Source of the DNA: Epiperipatus broadwayi
Lineage: Eukaryota; Onychophora; Udeonychophora; Euonychophora; Peripatidae
Reading direction: 5' to 3'
Length of the DNA: 64,000 nt
NCBI GenBank assembly: GCA_028023455.1
Contig: JAQFVV010012394.1
Span: forward strand, 28,473,010-28,537,009
The position numbers and the translations under genes are program-made. Positions 1-10,745 of the stretch are shown here, one piece after another (the stretch's first letter is position 1; every line of letters begins with the position of its first letter). The notes beneath the pieces were generated by a model, which was given only the letters and a program-made list of their open reading frames with translations, did not search any database and was not told where the DNA came from.

Positions 1-405
1 GTAGCCTTTTGTAATGGAACATGGTTCAAGGTAAAAAAGTTCAGTCTTCCACAGTGATGCTAAGAAACACCATTTTGAAAATGCAAATTCATTTCATTTC
101 CACTAAATAAAGTTATAGGTAGTTATTTTTTCAAAGTAAATAGTCTAATACATATGTGAGATCTCACCACCGCCATTTTATGTAAGTACTTATATGTGTA
201 ATTCACATGATAACAGCTAAAGCATAATAAATGAGTAGAATAGCCACAATCTGTTGTCCAAGTAACCTCATAGGTAAAAGCTGGAGGTTGTCTTGATAAT
301 AGATTGTGAATAGTCTATTGTACATTAAGCTTGGATTGTTATGATGTGAAATATATTTGGAAATCAGGTATTGGCATCTCAGGGTTTAATATATATATAT
401 ATATA
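1..405. other. no recognised feature; AT-rich, (AT)n at 389-405
   Basis: I see no coding signal or recognisable repeat here except the (AT)n run that ends at the next transposon. Confidence 0.5.
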
Positions 406-741
406 TACACCTGGGTCTCATTTTACACGATAGATAGGTTCCTCAGAAAACACACGCAAAAGAAATTGCACAAAAATAGACGTAACTTACCTTGAAAAAG
501 GGGGGATACGGACTGTGATTTTTCAAAAATCACATAAAAGCAAAGCACCAATATAAAATTACTTTAAAATTCGCGCAAAAAAAAAAAAAATAAGGAAATT
601 AAATATGACTAATAAAAAATTTCAAATTTGAAAAAAATTGATACAAAACAAACTTTTTTTAACTATATTTAATTTTATTCAAAACAATATATTTTTATGC
701 ATAATTTACTGTACAGTAATTTACATTTTTTTATACACGTT

Positions 742-1111
742 TTAATTATTATCGCTATTTGCCGATAAACAGGTTCGTTTGCAAACTGGTAAAAAATCAG
801 ATTCTTCACAAGAGGAAATACAACTAGCACCAACTTCACTCTCATGTTGTGTTAATGGTTTTCTGGTGACAATGTAATTAGTAATTAATCTTTGAGATGA
901 TGATTTTATTAATTGTTTATGAAGCTCGTGATATCCAGACATACAACCATTTAGCTCTCGTTGGAATTTAAGAGCACATTCGTGATTAGTATCATTAATA
1001 AGAAAATAATTTGCCAACTGATTAGAAAGTTGAAGGCCTTCTCGAATCATTTTTGCAGTGAAAGGAACAGGTTCCACTTCTGTTTCATTATCTTTTTCTA
1101 CACTGCTGGGA
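742..1111 (-). pseudogene. C-terminal remnant of a Tigger/Jerky-type transposase
   Basis: A minus-strand frame stays open from about 1111 to the stop at 742. There is no ATG at its head, and a TAA lies just upstream, so it is a fragment. Its pattern (a helix with 'GLQLSNQLANYF', an acidic NDTNHE stretch, then 'RLITNYI' before a polar tail) resembles the C-terminus of pogo/Tigger transposases, where a helical segment is followed by a 'KITDFF'-like motif. The catalytic triad is absent. The assignment rests on this resemblance and on the inverted repeats with TA flanks around it. Confidence 0.5.
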
Positions 1112-1561
1112 AAAATTTAATCAAAACTAACAACTAAAAATTAAATTCTTATTTTTGTCTTTAATTTTTTAATTTTTAATTCCATTTTAAAATCAAATTT
1201 CGTTTCACATCACATTAATTTCAGGTCGCCTTAAGTAATTTTTAAATTGTTAATTACAATTAAAAATCAGATTTTAATTTTTAATTGTCAAATTTAATTG
1301 TGCCCACTGCTATTACTCACCTTTTAAAAATAAACTTGCGGACACTAAATGATTAATAATTGATTACGTTCTTTTTTAAAAAGCAAAAACAGAATGTGAT
1401 TTAAAATGCAAAATTAACACGCACAATATTTGAACAAATTTACATTATAATCTTGTAAAATTTAATGTGTGTACATAAAATGTGGAAATCATGATTTTAA
1501 TTTCATTATTGTATAAAATCTTACTATTATAAAGCACTGAAAATATTGAAATTATTAAGAT

Positions 1562-1660
1562 GAAAGTCGAATTCCAATAATGTGCTATTACTTTAAATAT
1601 GACGTAAGTGCGCAAAATTTATTATTTAAAGTAATAGCGCATTATCGGAGTTCGACTTCC
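1562..1660. repeat. small foldback inside the Tigger-like element
   Basis: Arms of about 38 bp (1562-1599 and 1623-1660) are inverted copies with few mismatches; the shared core is GCTATTACTTTAAATA. The spacer is about 23 bp. The right arm is more GC-rich (GCGC where the left has GTGC), which fits decay of one arm. Confidence 0.65.
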
Positions 1661-1780
1661 GATCTAATACAGTGTTAACGCATAAAAGAAAACCGCATAC
1701 AAAAATATTAAGAAGAAACATGAATCGCGTAACTTCAAAATCGCATTAAATAAATCTGCGTAAAATGAGACCCAGGTGTA

Positions 1781-2550
1781 CACACTTTTATATACTGTAT
1801 GTAAATATTCAATACATTCGCATTGTGATAATTTGTATAAAATTTGCATTAACATCATTATAGTTCTTAAATAAATTTCAGTAGCCATGAATATGTGACT
1901 ATGAACTATCCCAAAGGGCTTGGCAGTAACATTTGGATATTTATTTTCAAGAGCTATTAATAACTTCATTATCTGTGCACAAAGCACTTATATATATATT
2001 TACTAATACCACAATAGATTTTGTTCATAGCCAAATGGAAAACAAACTACTATTAACAATCAAATATTTTATTTTCTTGCTTGGTAGCACTTAATTGCTT
2101 CCAAAAATAATATCAATTTCAAAATTTGTGTATCACCTTTCATAAATTTTTCATAGATTTTTGGATGAAAGAAACTTTTAAAATTGTTAAATGATAAAGC
2201 CTTTATTGCTTACAGGGGAATGGAGTTTATCTTTGGTAGGTTTTTTGAGTCATCAAATCTGCAGAAACATACAGCAAGCTATTATTTTGTAAAAGTATCT
2301 TGCTCTTTTTATTTCTTAATGTTTTGTTACTAATAATTGTAAACATTTTGGTATATTAAAATATTTTATGTAATTTATTATTTGATACACCAATCTTTAT
2401 TTTATGTATAACTTATATATGGCTAATTTTGTTGCAGTAATTATTTCAGTGTGATGAAGTAACTTATTTTTAACATTAAAACAATGGCAGTGTTGCATCC
2501 AAGGGCACCTTACTTCTTATAAACTCATCAACATATTTCTTGAGAATGTA
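1781..2550. other. no recognised feature
   Basis: AT-rich sequence with no coding frame, terminal repeats or tandem structure that I can identify. Confidence 0.45.
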
Positions 2551-2554
2551 AACC

Positions 2555-2850
2555 AATTTAAAAATATCTTGGTAGGTTTAGTGATCTTAGATGTGAAGTA
2601 TATCATAGACTCCAGTGTGTTATTGCTGCTGTAACATATTAAAAATCTTCACAGGGTAATAACTACTGCAATCAGATTAACTATATATAGAGCCAGTATT
2701 TTACCTAATTTATTGTATGGAAGTGAAACTCATTCTCCCCATTGACATTAAATAAAGATGTTCCAAAATTTTCACTTAGAATGCTCCTGATTTTAAAAAT
2801 TCAATGGCAAGATTATTAACCCAATTAATGTTTTTCAATTTGCTGGATGA
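2555..2850 (+). mobile_element. LINE fragment (end of reverse transcriptase ORF)
   Basis: Translation on the plus strand gives 'KYLGRFSD...EVYHRL', then after frame breaks 'IYRASILPNLLYGSET'. This is the familiar 'F.YLG...I..R' followed by 'VY+AVVLPTLLYG.ETW' just downstream of the reverse transcriptase palm in many animal non-LTR retrotransposons. A stop follows after 'THSPH' and other stops intervene, so it is a dead 5'-truncated piece. The next hAT element begins 14 bp downstream. Confidence 0.6.
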
Positions 2851-2855
2851 GATAC

Positions 2856-3495
2856 TTGTAGAGTAGGGGTGGACAAACTTAAAAATAGCATGATCAACTT
2901 TTATTTTTATTATCTATTCGCAATCGACTTTTTGGATAATAAAGGAATAAATAATACCTTATAAATTTAAATTTTGTTTATGGATTATTATTTATTATAT
3001 ATTTTTGCTACGTTGACAGAAATAAGCCTTTTAAAGATTGGTTATCATATTTGATCCAAAATTAAGGGATTAAAAATTTTTTAAAATAAAATTTTGTATT
3101 ATATAAATTCACCTTCAAGCCAAAAAGCGTAGTATGTTTTAATGCAAATTTCTTAGTTACTAAATTTTTTAGAAAAAGAGCAAAATAAAATTCATAAAAA
3201 CATATAGAGATACTGCATTGTACTGTCGTTCGAATGCTACCAAGTCATTTAAGATGCCATAGTATTGAGACGAAATGTACAATGAAGAGTAAAAGCAGGA
3301 AGTGCGCACACATACAGAAAGAGCGTTGTCTAAGCATTGATGAACTCACTTATAGAATTTATAAATATAAATATAAAAATAAAAAGATTCAGAATTCAGG
3401 CAACAGTAATCTGATTGCAGACATGTCTGTGATCGATTGTCGAGCTGTGCATCCAGTCGATCGCGATCTACTGCTTGCTCATCCCTGCTATAGAG
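2856..3495. mobile_element. non-autonomous hAT element
   Basis: The element runs from 2864 (TAGGGGTGGACAAAC) to 3487. The right end read inward is CAGGGATGAGCAAGC, an imperfect inverted repeat of the left end. The flanking 8 bp are TTGTAGAG and CTATAGAG, matching at 6 of 8, which fits an old hAT target duplication. At 624 bp it has no transposase homology; the 92-codon frame at 3234-3512 runs past the element end and looks like chance. Confidence 0.6.
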
Positions 3496-3860
3496 TATAC
3501 TATTATAAATGACTAACTCCTCTGAGCATGTAATTTAATAATCTTTGCACTCTCCCAGATTATGTGCATGCTTATACTTAGAGTTAATTTTCTATGTAAA
3601 CTAGTCTTTGCTCACCATGCTTAAATCGGGACTTCAGTGTATTGGGTGCCTTGATTTAAGCATGGTGAGCCAAGACTAGTTTATATAGAAAATAAACTCT
3701 TAACCATAAGCATACACTTATGCTTTTAAAGTCTCTGTTGACTGGGAAGAGTGCACAGAGATTATTAAAGCGTATGTTCAGAGGAGTTAGTTCTTATTTA
3801 TAATATTACATACATATGTGCATTATATAAATAACAGAATATTTATTAGAGTATACTATT
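3491..3860. mobile_element. foldback retroelement with 14-bp target duplication
   Basis: A perfect 14-bp direct repeat TAGAGTATACTATT lies at 3491-3504 and 3847-3860. Between them are two inverted arms of about 140 bp (about 3505-3645 and 3655-3803; core CTTAAATC..GATTTAAG at the centre) and a tail of about 43 bp found only on the right. This matches the layout of the foldback derivatives at 21933, 53033 and 53468 (inverted segment, forward segment, unique 3' tail, target duplication above 9 bp). The left repeat overlaps the last bases of the hAT target duplication. No ribozyme core is seen in it. Confidence 0.7.
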
Positions 3861-4200
3861 GTAAAAAAAATCATATGTTCATTGTATTGGTTATGTGAAA
3901 TGAAGAATAATGCAAGACTTCATGCAAGAATATTTTATGATGAGCTTGAGTATGGTTTTCATGGGAGAGATACATTGTAAAGATTATCTCAAAGGTACTC
4001 TACAATATTGATTCTTTCCATTGGGAAGATAATGGCAGAGAGTAAATCATATTGGAGAGCTGCAATTACATATGATGTTGTATATCAGAAAGTTTTTGCT
4101 GATAAGATTAAAAGATAGCATCGCAAAATATTTGCAGTTAACATATATGTGTATAATTATGCGGATTTTTTTTTCCTGAAAAAATTATAAATTCTTTATA
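3861..4200. other. no recognised feature
   Basis: Sequence is slightly less AT-rich around 3900-4080, but I find no frame or repeat structure to name. Confidence 0.4.
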
Positions 4201-4846
4201 TAATTTGTAATTAAGCCAATAAACATCACATGGCCACCACCTCTTATGCTTGTGTATAACTGTTGTTATAACAGGCAAAACTCACTATATATATATATAT
4301 ATATATTGTCACACACAGCAAGCTAGAGTAATCAATGGATGCCAGAAGGCTTGTGTATCAAATCCCCATCTAGTGCCTACTCATCCAATATCCCCAGACT
4401 AGTTTCTGGCTTATGGCCTTCATCAGTGAGGGGCCTTGGATCTGAGAGCACTACACCTAAATCTTAGGATCTAATGCAACCCTCCAGCAACCACCTTTTA
4501 TTTCTATTTAACTACAAAACTATGAGTCTTAAACTGAAAACACCTTAATGTTTTCAATCCAAGCCCATTAGCTTATATAGTCATATGGGTCTGAACCCAG
4601 TTCAGTACCCATACATTTTGGTGTCTTTGGTTTTTTAATAATCATAGCCACCATTATCCTATTAGGCAGGATTGGTTTTAAGTCAATAAACATCACATGA
4701 CCACCACCTCTTATGTTTGTGTATAACTGTTGTTAAAACAGCCAAAACTCACTATGTATATTACCACACACAGCAAGCTAGAGTAATCATGGACACCAAT
4801 ATATATAGTGAGTTTTGCCTGTTTTAACAACAATAATTTGTAATTA
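4201..4846 (-). mobile_element. HHR retroelement family A, copy A1 (tandem, with inverted 5' end)
   Basis: The element is bounded by a perfect 13-bp direct repeat TAATTTGTAATTA (4201-4213 and 4834-4846). Read on the minus strand it begins with a short inverted segment, then the 3' part of one unit, then a full unit ending GTGATGTTTATTGGCTT at 4214. The head-to-tail nature is direct: AATAAACATCACATG occurs near 4219 and again near 4686, an offset of 467 bp. The full unit carries a hammerhead ribozyme at 4390-4434. A partial dimer, an inverted 5' end and a 13-bp duplication fit retrotransposition of a multimeric or circular RNA, as proposed for retrozymes and PLE terminal repeats. The element has no coding capacity. 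Confidence 0.75.
4390..4434 (-). ncRNA. type I hammerhead ribozyme (family A)
   Basis: On the minus strand the core CUGAUGA is followed by stem II (GGC, loop CAUAA, GCC) and GAAA. Stem III is two pairs (AC/GU) closed by loop UA, then the cleavage triplet GUC. Stem I pairs UGGGG after the cleavage site with CCCUCA just before CUGAUGA (one G-U pair). Stem II opens with an A-A mismatch at 10.1/11.1, the only deviation I see. The tiny stem III is the form described for HHRs in metazoan PLEs and retrozymes. Activity is inferred from structure only. Confidence 0.75.
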
Positions 4847-5309
4847 CAACTAATTACAGTTGTGAATTTATATGTATGTAATGTTTGGGATTATCCTTTA
4901 ATAGTAATTACTGTTATAATAATTGATACACCTAGTTTTAGCATTTGACAATATGTGTGATTATGTAATATATAATTTGACATATCACATTTGTTTTTTG
5001 GGGGTTTATGGTGAGAGAATCAATGTTTGTTCCAGATTGCAATAAAAGCCTTGCTTAACATTTTCCTCTATATAATACTTTTATATATATATATTTCATA
5101 AAAGTAAATGTCAAGCATATTTATTCTCACTAATGGTTGAATGTTAGTCATTACTTTCCATATTTTTCTCACATGGATTGTATCTTTGTCTTGCATAAAC
5201 ATGAATACAAGCATTTTAAAAATCAAATTCAGACAGTTCTAAGAAAGTTTTGCTATTGTTAGCCACTGTGTCATATTAGTAGTTTAAAGATGTTTGCAGT
5301 AATCTATAC
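4847..5309. other. no recognised feature
   Basis: AT-rich sequence with a short (AT)n tract near 5081; nothing else supported. Confidence 0.4.
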
Positions 5310-5800
5310 CAGTGGTCTTCAACCTTTTCACACCTGCGGACCGGTAAAAATAAGGATAAGGTTTCGCGGACCGGCAAAAATAAGGATAAGGTTTCATGGA
5401 CCAGCAGAAGTCTATAGATAAATTTTCTTAAAGATGTAAACAGCTTAGCCTTAGATGAAGTTATATATATATATATGGAGTTTTTATAATAAAAAACTTT
5501 TTTTTTTTAATTTTGAATTTTTTTAGAAAAGTAATAAAAAATTTAATTCTACCCCCCTCCCCATAAACATCTGTGATAACTAGAAAAACAAATTAATTTA
5601 TGTATGACTGATTAGATTTTGTTGTTTTTTTTTTTTTAATCAGGTAAAAGTGCGATGAAAAAAAAAAAAAATTGTTTATATTAATTAAAAGTTTAAAATC
5701 TTATTATTTTGTTATTAAAAACTTTCTTGCCAGTCTAGCATGGACCAGCAAAAAACTTCTAGGCCCGGCATGGGCCGCAGACCGGTGGTTGAAGATACTA
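5310..5800. mobile_element. non-autonomous hAT element
   Basis: The left end CAGTGGTCTTCAACCTTTTC and the right end GGTTGAAGATACTA form imperfect inverted repeats of hAT type. Subterminal GCGGACCGGT / GGGCCGCAGACCGG boxes also mirror each other. A unit of about 31 bp (GGACCGGCAAAAATAAGGAT and following) is repeated two to three times just inside the left end. The 8-bp flanks (5302-5309 and 5801-5808) match at only half the positions, so the target duplication is not convincing. No transposase frame is present. Confidence 0.6.
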
Positions 5801-5952
5801 CTTTACATATATGTAATTTTTTTTTTGCAATCAATTTTTAAATTTATATCTGGAAAGTAATATGGCATAGTTATGCCAGCCACAGTGGGATAGATATTCT
5901 TAATAGCCTATATAATATTTAGTATAGTGGATCATTTGGACAATACAGTATC

Positions 5953-6277
5953 ATTTAAAACAGGGGTCCCTAACCTTATGCCCGCGGGCACCATGGCGCC
6001 TGCAGACCATTTTACGTGTGCTCGCCACTATCAGGACACTATAAAAAATTATTTATCTGATACAAATAAATTTAATTTTTAAGATTTCTTATAAATTATT
6101 ATATTATATTGTAATCAAATTGTAGGTCATACTATACTTTTACAGCGTAGAAGAGTCTATCATTAACAATATCCAACTATAAATTTACATTGAAAAAAAT
6201 AAATCGTACCCGCCACCTGGCCGGTATTATAGAATGTGCTCTTAAGTGCAAAAAGGTCGGGGACCGCTGATTTAAAA
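5953..6277. mobile_element. hAT MITE with perfect 8-bp target duplication
   Basis: The element spans 5961-6269 (309 bp). Ends CAGGGGTCCCTAACC and GGTCGGGGACCGCTG are inverted repeats (13 of 15). The flanking 8-bp ATTTAAAA is identical on both sides (5953-5960 and 6270-6277), the hAT signature. GC-rich boxes near both ends (CCCGCGGGCACCATGGCGCC and CCCGCCACCTGGCCGG) stand out from the AT-rich surroundings. Confidence 0.88.
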
Positions 6278-7280
6278 TATTAAATTATTATCACATGTTG
6301 CTAAGATAAGAATAATATTTTAGTTTACTCTTTGAGTAGTTTAATGTAGTGGTAATATTAAACTCTTTAAGTGTAAAGTCCTTGAATTAAGTCCATTTCT
6401 TGAATTTCCTGCAATGTAACTTTTTATAAAACTCTTTAGCAATGAAACTATTTAAAGCATGGAATAGATTGTAATATATGTTTTGCAATTGTTGTAGTTT
6501 GGAATAATAAAATTTGTCGATGATAAATGTTGTGCAATTACGATCTGAGTTTTATTGATGCATAGTAATATAGAGAGGAAACTCAAAATCAGAAATAAGA
6601 AATTTAATTACTTTGATTAATAGAATGTAGAGAAACAAATTTTATTATTATTTTTTTAATGCAAAAGAATATCGAATTAATTGATTATAATAATTTAAAT
6701 AATTTGTTTAAAAGCTTATATGAAACATGAAACGTTAAATTGCTTAAAAGCAGTCTTTTTATTTAAAACATTTGGTTTAGTTTGTATTTTGATCCATAAT
6801 GAAAAATTGAATTATTTTTCCTCTCTCTAATTTCGCCTTGCATTCCACTGGATGAAAAAATTTTTGTAGGGGAATAACAGTAAATTTGAATTCATTTTCT
6901 AGTATTATCTTTTCACTACTAATGAAATTTTCCATTATTTGTTATTTTATAATTGAATCCTTTAATATTTGATTTTAAAATTTATAACATACAATCCGTT
7001 ATTTTTTTTACTGTTGTCTTAAAATAAATTTATATTTTTGAAGCTTTATTTTTTCAATTTGAAATTTGTTATTGTTTTGTAAATTGGTTCTAAATAATTT
7101 TTATTAATGTCAATCATTTTATTTACTCGAAGATTAAGTTACTTCAGCTTTTTTTTTTTTTTAAATTAATACATATTTCAAAAATATATATACAAATAAA
7201 ATGTATTTTTTAAATTTGATTTTAATAATTAATATTATTAAAATAACCAACTATACTATTAGAATAATTGTGCGTAGTAA
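6278..7280. other. mostly unrecognised; weak SINE-2-like trace at 6340-6440
   Basis: GTTTAATGTAGTGGTAATAT and a later 'CTTGAATT...CC' stretch resemble the tRNA-derived SINE-2 pattern seen better at 25395-25535. The rest is AT-rich with no frame I trust. Confidence 0.3.
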
Positions 7281-7287
7281 TTGTCTC

Positions 7288-7510
7288 ATCATCATCATCA
7301 TCAACCATTATCAATCCACTGCAGGATGAAGGTCTCTCCAAGTTTAATCCATCTCCGATCTTTAGCTTCTCTTCTCCACATCACCCCTGCACACTTTCTT
7401 ATTTCATCCATCCATCTCACATGTGGTCTCTTTCTGGGTTTTTTACAACCTCTTGGAATCCAGTTTAAAATTTCAATTGTCCACCTATTATCATCTATTG
7501 CTGTTTATGT
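7288..7510 (-). mobile_element. LINE 3' end (RTE/Jockey-like ORF2 tail), 5'-truncated
   Basis: On the minus strand the remnant reads as the end of a LINE ORF2: a 'W..KR..GRP..RW.DEI' region broken by frameshifts, then 'GLNLERPSSCSGL', then a 3' tail of (GAT)n repeats at 7288-7301. The same 3' end recurs in the same orientation at 37617 and 60430, so this is one family. Many arthropod and other invertebrate genomes have LINEs ending in this 'contents of a DR..W..L...GL.P' plus trinucleotide tail. The overlapping plus-strand frames here are shadows. Confidence 0.65.
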
Positions 7511-7996
7511 ATTACTCTGATATGAATGCAGTGGGTAATTCCATGTATTGTTTTGGTCTCTTATTGACCCAAAATAGCAAGACATATTTTATTAGATGCT
7601 TCAGGAAAAGGTGTTGAGCATATGAAGGGGGAAAACAGTATATATGTTAATCTAGAATCAATCTAGTTCCAAAATTGCTACATGAAATATTAGAACTATG
7701 AATAAACTAGATAAGGTAAAGGATCAATTAGACAAGATATTATAATTCCTATGAAATGAAAGAAATAAGAAATAGTAAATTTTATCTCAAGATCAAAGAA
7801 TTGAATGAAATAGCAATTCTTTAAATTAGAGATGTGGAAAATTGTTTCTAAGGATCTAATGATTATACAAATGCGCCAAATAGCAAAACTGGTGATAAGA
7901 AATTAAAAAAAAAGAGAAGGAAAATGAATATTAAATTAATTGTTTAATACAATAATGGTGTGTCCACTGGAATGCTGTGGAAAGTAGAGAAGATTG
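7511..7996. other. no recognised feature
   Basis: Could include more decayed LINE sequence upstream of the 7288-7510 tail, but no frame supports it. Confidence 0.35.
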
Positions 7997-8372
7997 TTGT
8001 ATTTTTATTTTGGACTATTTCCATCATCTAATATGTGCGTTGAATGTCTTTAGAAAAATTCAATTTTATTTAAATATTCCAAATAAATTCAACTGTTAGT
8101 AATATCACAGCAAACAGTTTAATATATACACTAACTGTTAGTAATATAAACAGATTAGTGCATATACTAACCTGTTTGTTGAGAAATTACTAACAGTTGG
8201 TGCATATACTAACTTGTTTGTTGTGATATTACTAACAGTTGGTGCATATACTAACCTGTTTGCTGTGATATTACTAATAGTTGAATTTACTTGGAATATT
8301 TAAATAAAATTGAATTTTTCTAAAGACATTCAATATACATATTAGAGGATGTAAATAATCGAATATAAAAAT
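7997..8372. repeat. foldback element with internal tandem units
   Basis: The outer arms (GTTGTATTTTTAT near 7997, its reverse near 8372) and inner arms (AAAAATTCAATTTTATTTAA near 8053 and its reverse near 8300) are inverted. The centre holds about three degenerate direct units of roughly 50 bp with AACAGTTGGTGCATATACTA (best at 8176-8260). The right arm is the better preserved. Confidence 0.7.
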
Positions 8373-9256
8373 ACAACTAGAACACCATCATCACAAACCT
8401 GCAGGAAAACACTAGAGAGGATTGTATATTATTAAGTTACTCAATGAAAGAAATGAAAGATTTATTATTTGTAGACAAAATAATGCTACAAAAATGACTG
8501 TTGGGTTTTAAATGTGCAAGATTTGAGCATAATTTCTACGAGTACATTAGCAGTGCATAAGTATACATTGAATAATTATGGATTCAGCTAGATATTTGCT
8601 TCATAGTGGCAATTATGACATTGAGAAATGAAATCTTTCTTATATGTTTGAAAATTGCTAAAAATATTTTATTTGAGGTAGTAAAATTGTCTCTTGCCAC
8701 TGAAAAACTTACATATCAGCAAAACAACCAAATGTAAAAATTAAAGAAAATATTTTTTTTTTAAAAAAAAATAGCCTATTTCAGAGCAAAGACTTCTTCG
8801 ATAACTCCACATGGAGTGAAGTCCGTCTTACTAGGGTTTTCATTTGCTAGATAGTGAAGAATTTGAGTGGTTTTTCCATCTTTGTTTTACCCTTTAGCTA
8901 TAGTCCAGATAAATAGTTCAAGTAGTTTAGAAATATCGTAAGCCTCTTGAAAATAATTTTTCTGTTCTGATTTGTTTTATATTGTTGGCATGATTGCAGA
9001 GTGCATTACTTCAACCATGAGTATATATTATGTCATTTTTTGTCTTTTTAAATGAAAAAGATAAAATCATTTGGTAACATTAATCAGTCTATTAGTCATT
9101 TGATCACAATACTAAAACAGTAGAGGCAAATTATTATTTTTCCTAAAGTACTGTAACAAATTAAAAATGTATTTTCATTAATATTTTTAAGAAACATTTG
9201 CAAATAAATTAACTATTTAGTTTTTAATTAGTTGGACATTTCTATATAGAAATGCA
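8373..9256. other. no recognised feature; T-run/A-run at 8752-8770
   Basis: AT-rich DNA. The only structure noted is a self-complementary run of T followed by A near 8760. Confidence 0.4.
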
Positions 9257-9370
9257 TTTTTTATTTTTCATATGTCATAGCATCATCCGGGAGGTGAACC
9301 CACAACCATCTGCAACCAACTACTTGCTTGCAAGGCAGCTGCGATGACCTCTCGGCTAACAATGCTTGAC
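9257..9370 (-). mobile_element. SINE-1 (tRNA-Gly-derived), copy 1
   Basis: On the minus strand a tRNA-like head (TGTTAGCCGAGAGGTCATCG as box A region, then a GGTTCACCTCCCGG box B) is followed by the shared end TATGACATATG and an A-rich tail (T tract at 9257-9268 on the plus strand). A clear target duplication was not found. Confidence 0.7.
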
Positions 9371-9777
9371 AAGTTTGTGTTTAATTTATCATTATTATTC
9401 CATGATCATCAGTTTTTTATAACAGTGTTTCCCAACCTTTTTTGGCTAGCATACCACTTGGTAGTACTTCACGCTAAATTGTACCACTTCGTAAAAATGA
9501 TGGTATTTCGTGAAATTTGTTATTGCGTGTTATTTTATTTGCATTATAAATATTATAGGGTTACTATGTATGTATTCACATCTCATAATGAGACAAATTA
9601 CATTGAAACATGCTTAAACGTCACACTAGATTATAAATTCACTGAAATTATAAACTCACTGTAACATATTTATATGTATGTGCTTGTTCAAAGTTTCATA
9701 TTTTTTCCAAAATAATTTATTAAAGATTACATTATTACATTAAAGGTTATTTGGTACATATTTTGTTCAAAGTGTTT

Positions 9778-10079
9778 TCTTATTCTTTCATTTGGTTTTT
9801 CCGAATTTGAGTCTGTTTTCTCTTTTTCGGAGCATCTTGCTATTGGTTGGACCATGGAGAGGATAAATCCAGCATGTCCCAAGTCATGGTAAAAATAACC
9901 TCAGGGGTTATCAGGCTATTTCTTGTTCTTGTTTTCTTTATATTGTTCAGCATGAAGTTAATAGGATTAAAATTTTGATGATTAAATACTAGCTTACATC
10001 TAGTAATCCACAATAGATGATCAAGAATTAATGAGAGTCTAATTTCTGGGTATGATCCTTTTCTGATACATTCTTTCAC
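9778..10079 (-). other. open minus-strand frame of unknown nature within the hAT element
   Basis: A 79-codon frame runs from 10079 to a stop at 9840; beyond the stop the same frame gives a basic 'PKKRKQTQIRKN' stretch to about 9778. It lies downstream of the transposase stop on the same strand. 'LILDHLLWITRCKLVF' vaguely recalls the C-terminal region of Tx1-type LINE proteins, but this is too weak to assign. It may be part of this hAT family's non-coding interior. Confidence 0.25.
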
Positions 10080-10239
10080 AATTAAATAATTTAGATTGAT
10101 TTGCCTTGATCCGACTCATTATTTATCTACTATTTTGTCATATTTAGTTTACTAATAAATGCTTTAATAAAAACACAAAATTATAAAAAACCAATTAGTA
10201 TATTTTCTTATCATAATCAAATATTTTTATAAATTAAAT

Positions 10240-10745
10240 TTAATGAGATCTTTGGGTTTGTTTCGAACAACATAATTTTTTGAAATTTGGTTCAAAAGAT
10301 GCAAGATATACCCTTAAGTCTACAGATGAGTTCAATCTGCTTCGATACTTATTTTTTAAAAAAATATATGAAGAAAAAGCTCTTCCTACTAATTCCATAC
10401 TAATAAACGGTAATAATAATTTAAGAGCTTTCTCAGAAAGTTATTCATATTCTTTAATGTTTAACCAAAAATTAATTAGATTGTGTCGTTTGAATTCTAT
10501 TTGTAAAATTCTGTCACATGATAATTCTATTAAATTTTCTTTATCCTTTATTGATAATGATGTAACTTTTTCTAAATTTTCTGCATAGAAGGGATTTGAA
10601 ATCCAATTATCATTTGTGTTTTCGGTTTTGGAAAATATTCCATGAAAGACAATTTTAATCCTGTTAAATGTGCTATTATATTTTCTAGTATATCTTGAGA
10701 CAGACTAACCTTATTTTCAAATTAAAAAATATGTAAAGTTTCGAA
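10240..10745 (-). pseudogene. hAT transposase C-terminus (SCAND3/ZBED5/FAM200-like)
   Basis: Minus-strand translation recovers, across one frameshift near 10600 and one stop near 10450, 'LTGLKLSFMEYFP', then 'NPFYAENLEKV', 'FWLNIKEYE', then 'LSEKALKLLLPFISM' and 'AFSSYIFLKNKYRSRLN' with 'DLRVYLASFEPNFKKL', ending at the stop at 10240. The last blocks are the hAT C-terminal dimerisation domain as found in the FAM200/ZBED5/SCAND3 branch, where the protein also ends shortly after 'EPRF..L...KQ.Q.SH'. The N-terminal zinc finger and catalytic core are missing. The element's perfect inverted repeats confirm the superfamily. Confidence 0.8.

Larger units (their letters stand above)
406..1780 (-). 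mobile_element. Tigger/pogo-like DNA transposon, degenerate
   Basis: The ends are inverted repeats: the left end reads CACCTGGGTCTCATTTTAC from 408 and its reverse complement ends at 1778. A TA dinucleotide flanks each side (406-407 and 1779-1780), as expected for the Tc1/mariner superfamily. The interior carries a minus-strand transposase tail (742-1111), and a foldback (1562-1660) has inserted between that and the right end. The N-terminal and catalytic DDE regions are not visible, so the copy is dead. Pogo/Tigger is inferred from the protein tail, not from the catalytic domain. Confidence 0.6.

Noticed and set aside
4280-4306. (AT)n tracts as regulatory elements
   Set aside because: Simple repeats of this kind occur throughout; no independent evidence of function.
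9840-10079. Tx1-type LINE protein C-terminus
   Set aside because: Similarity is limited to one helix-like phrase; no RT sequence nearby. Kept only as an unknown frame.
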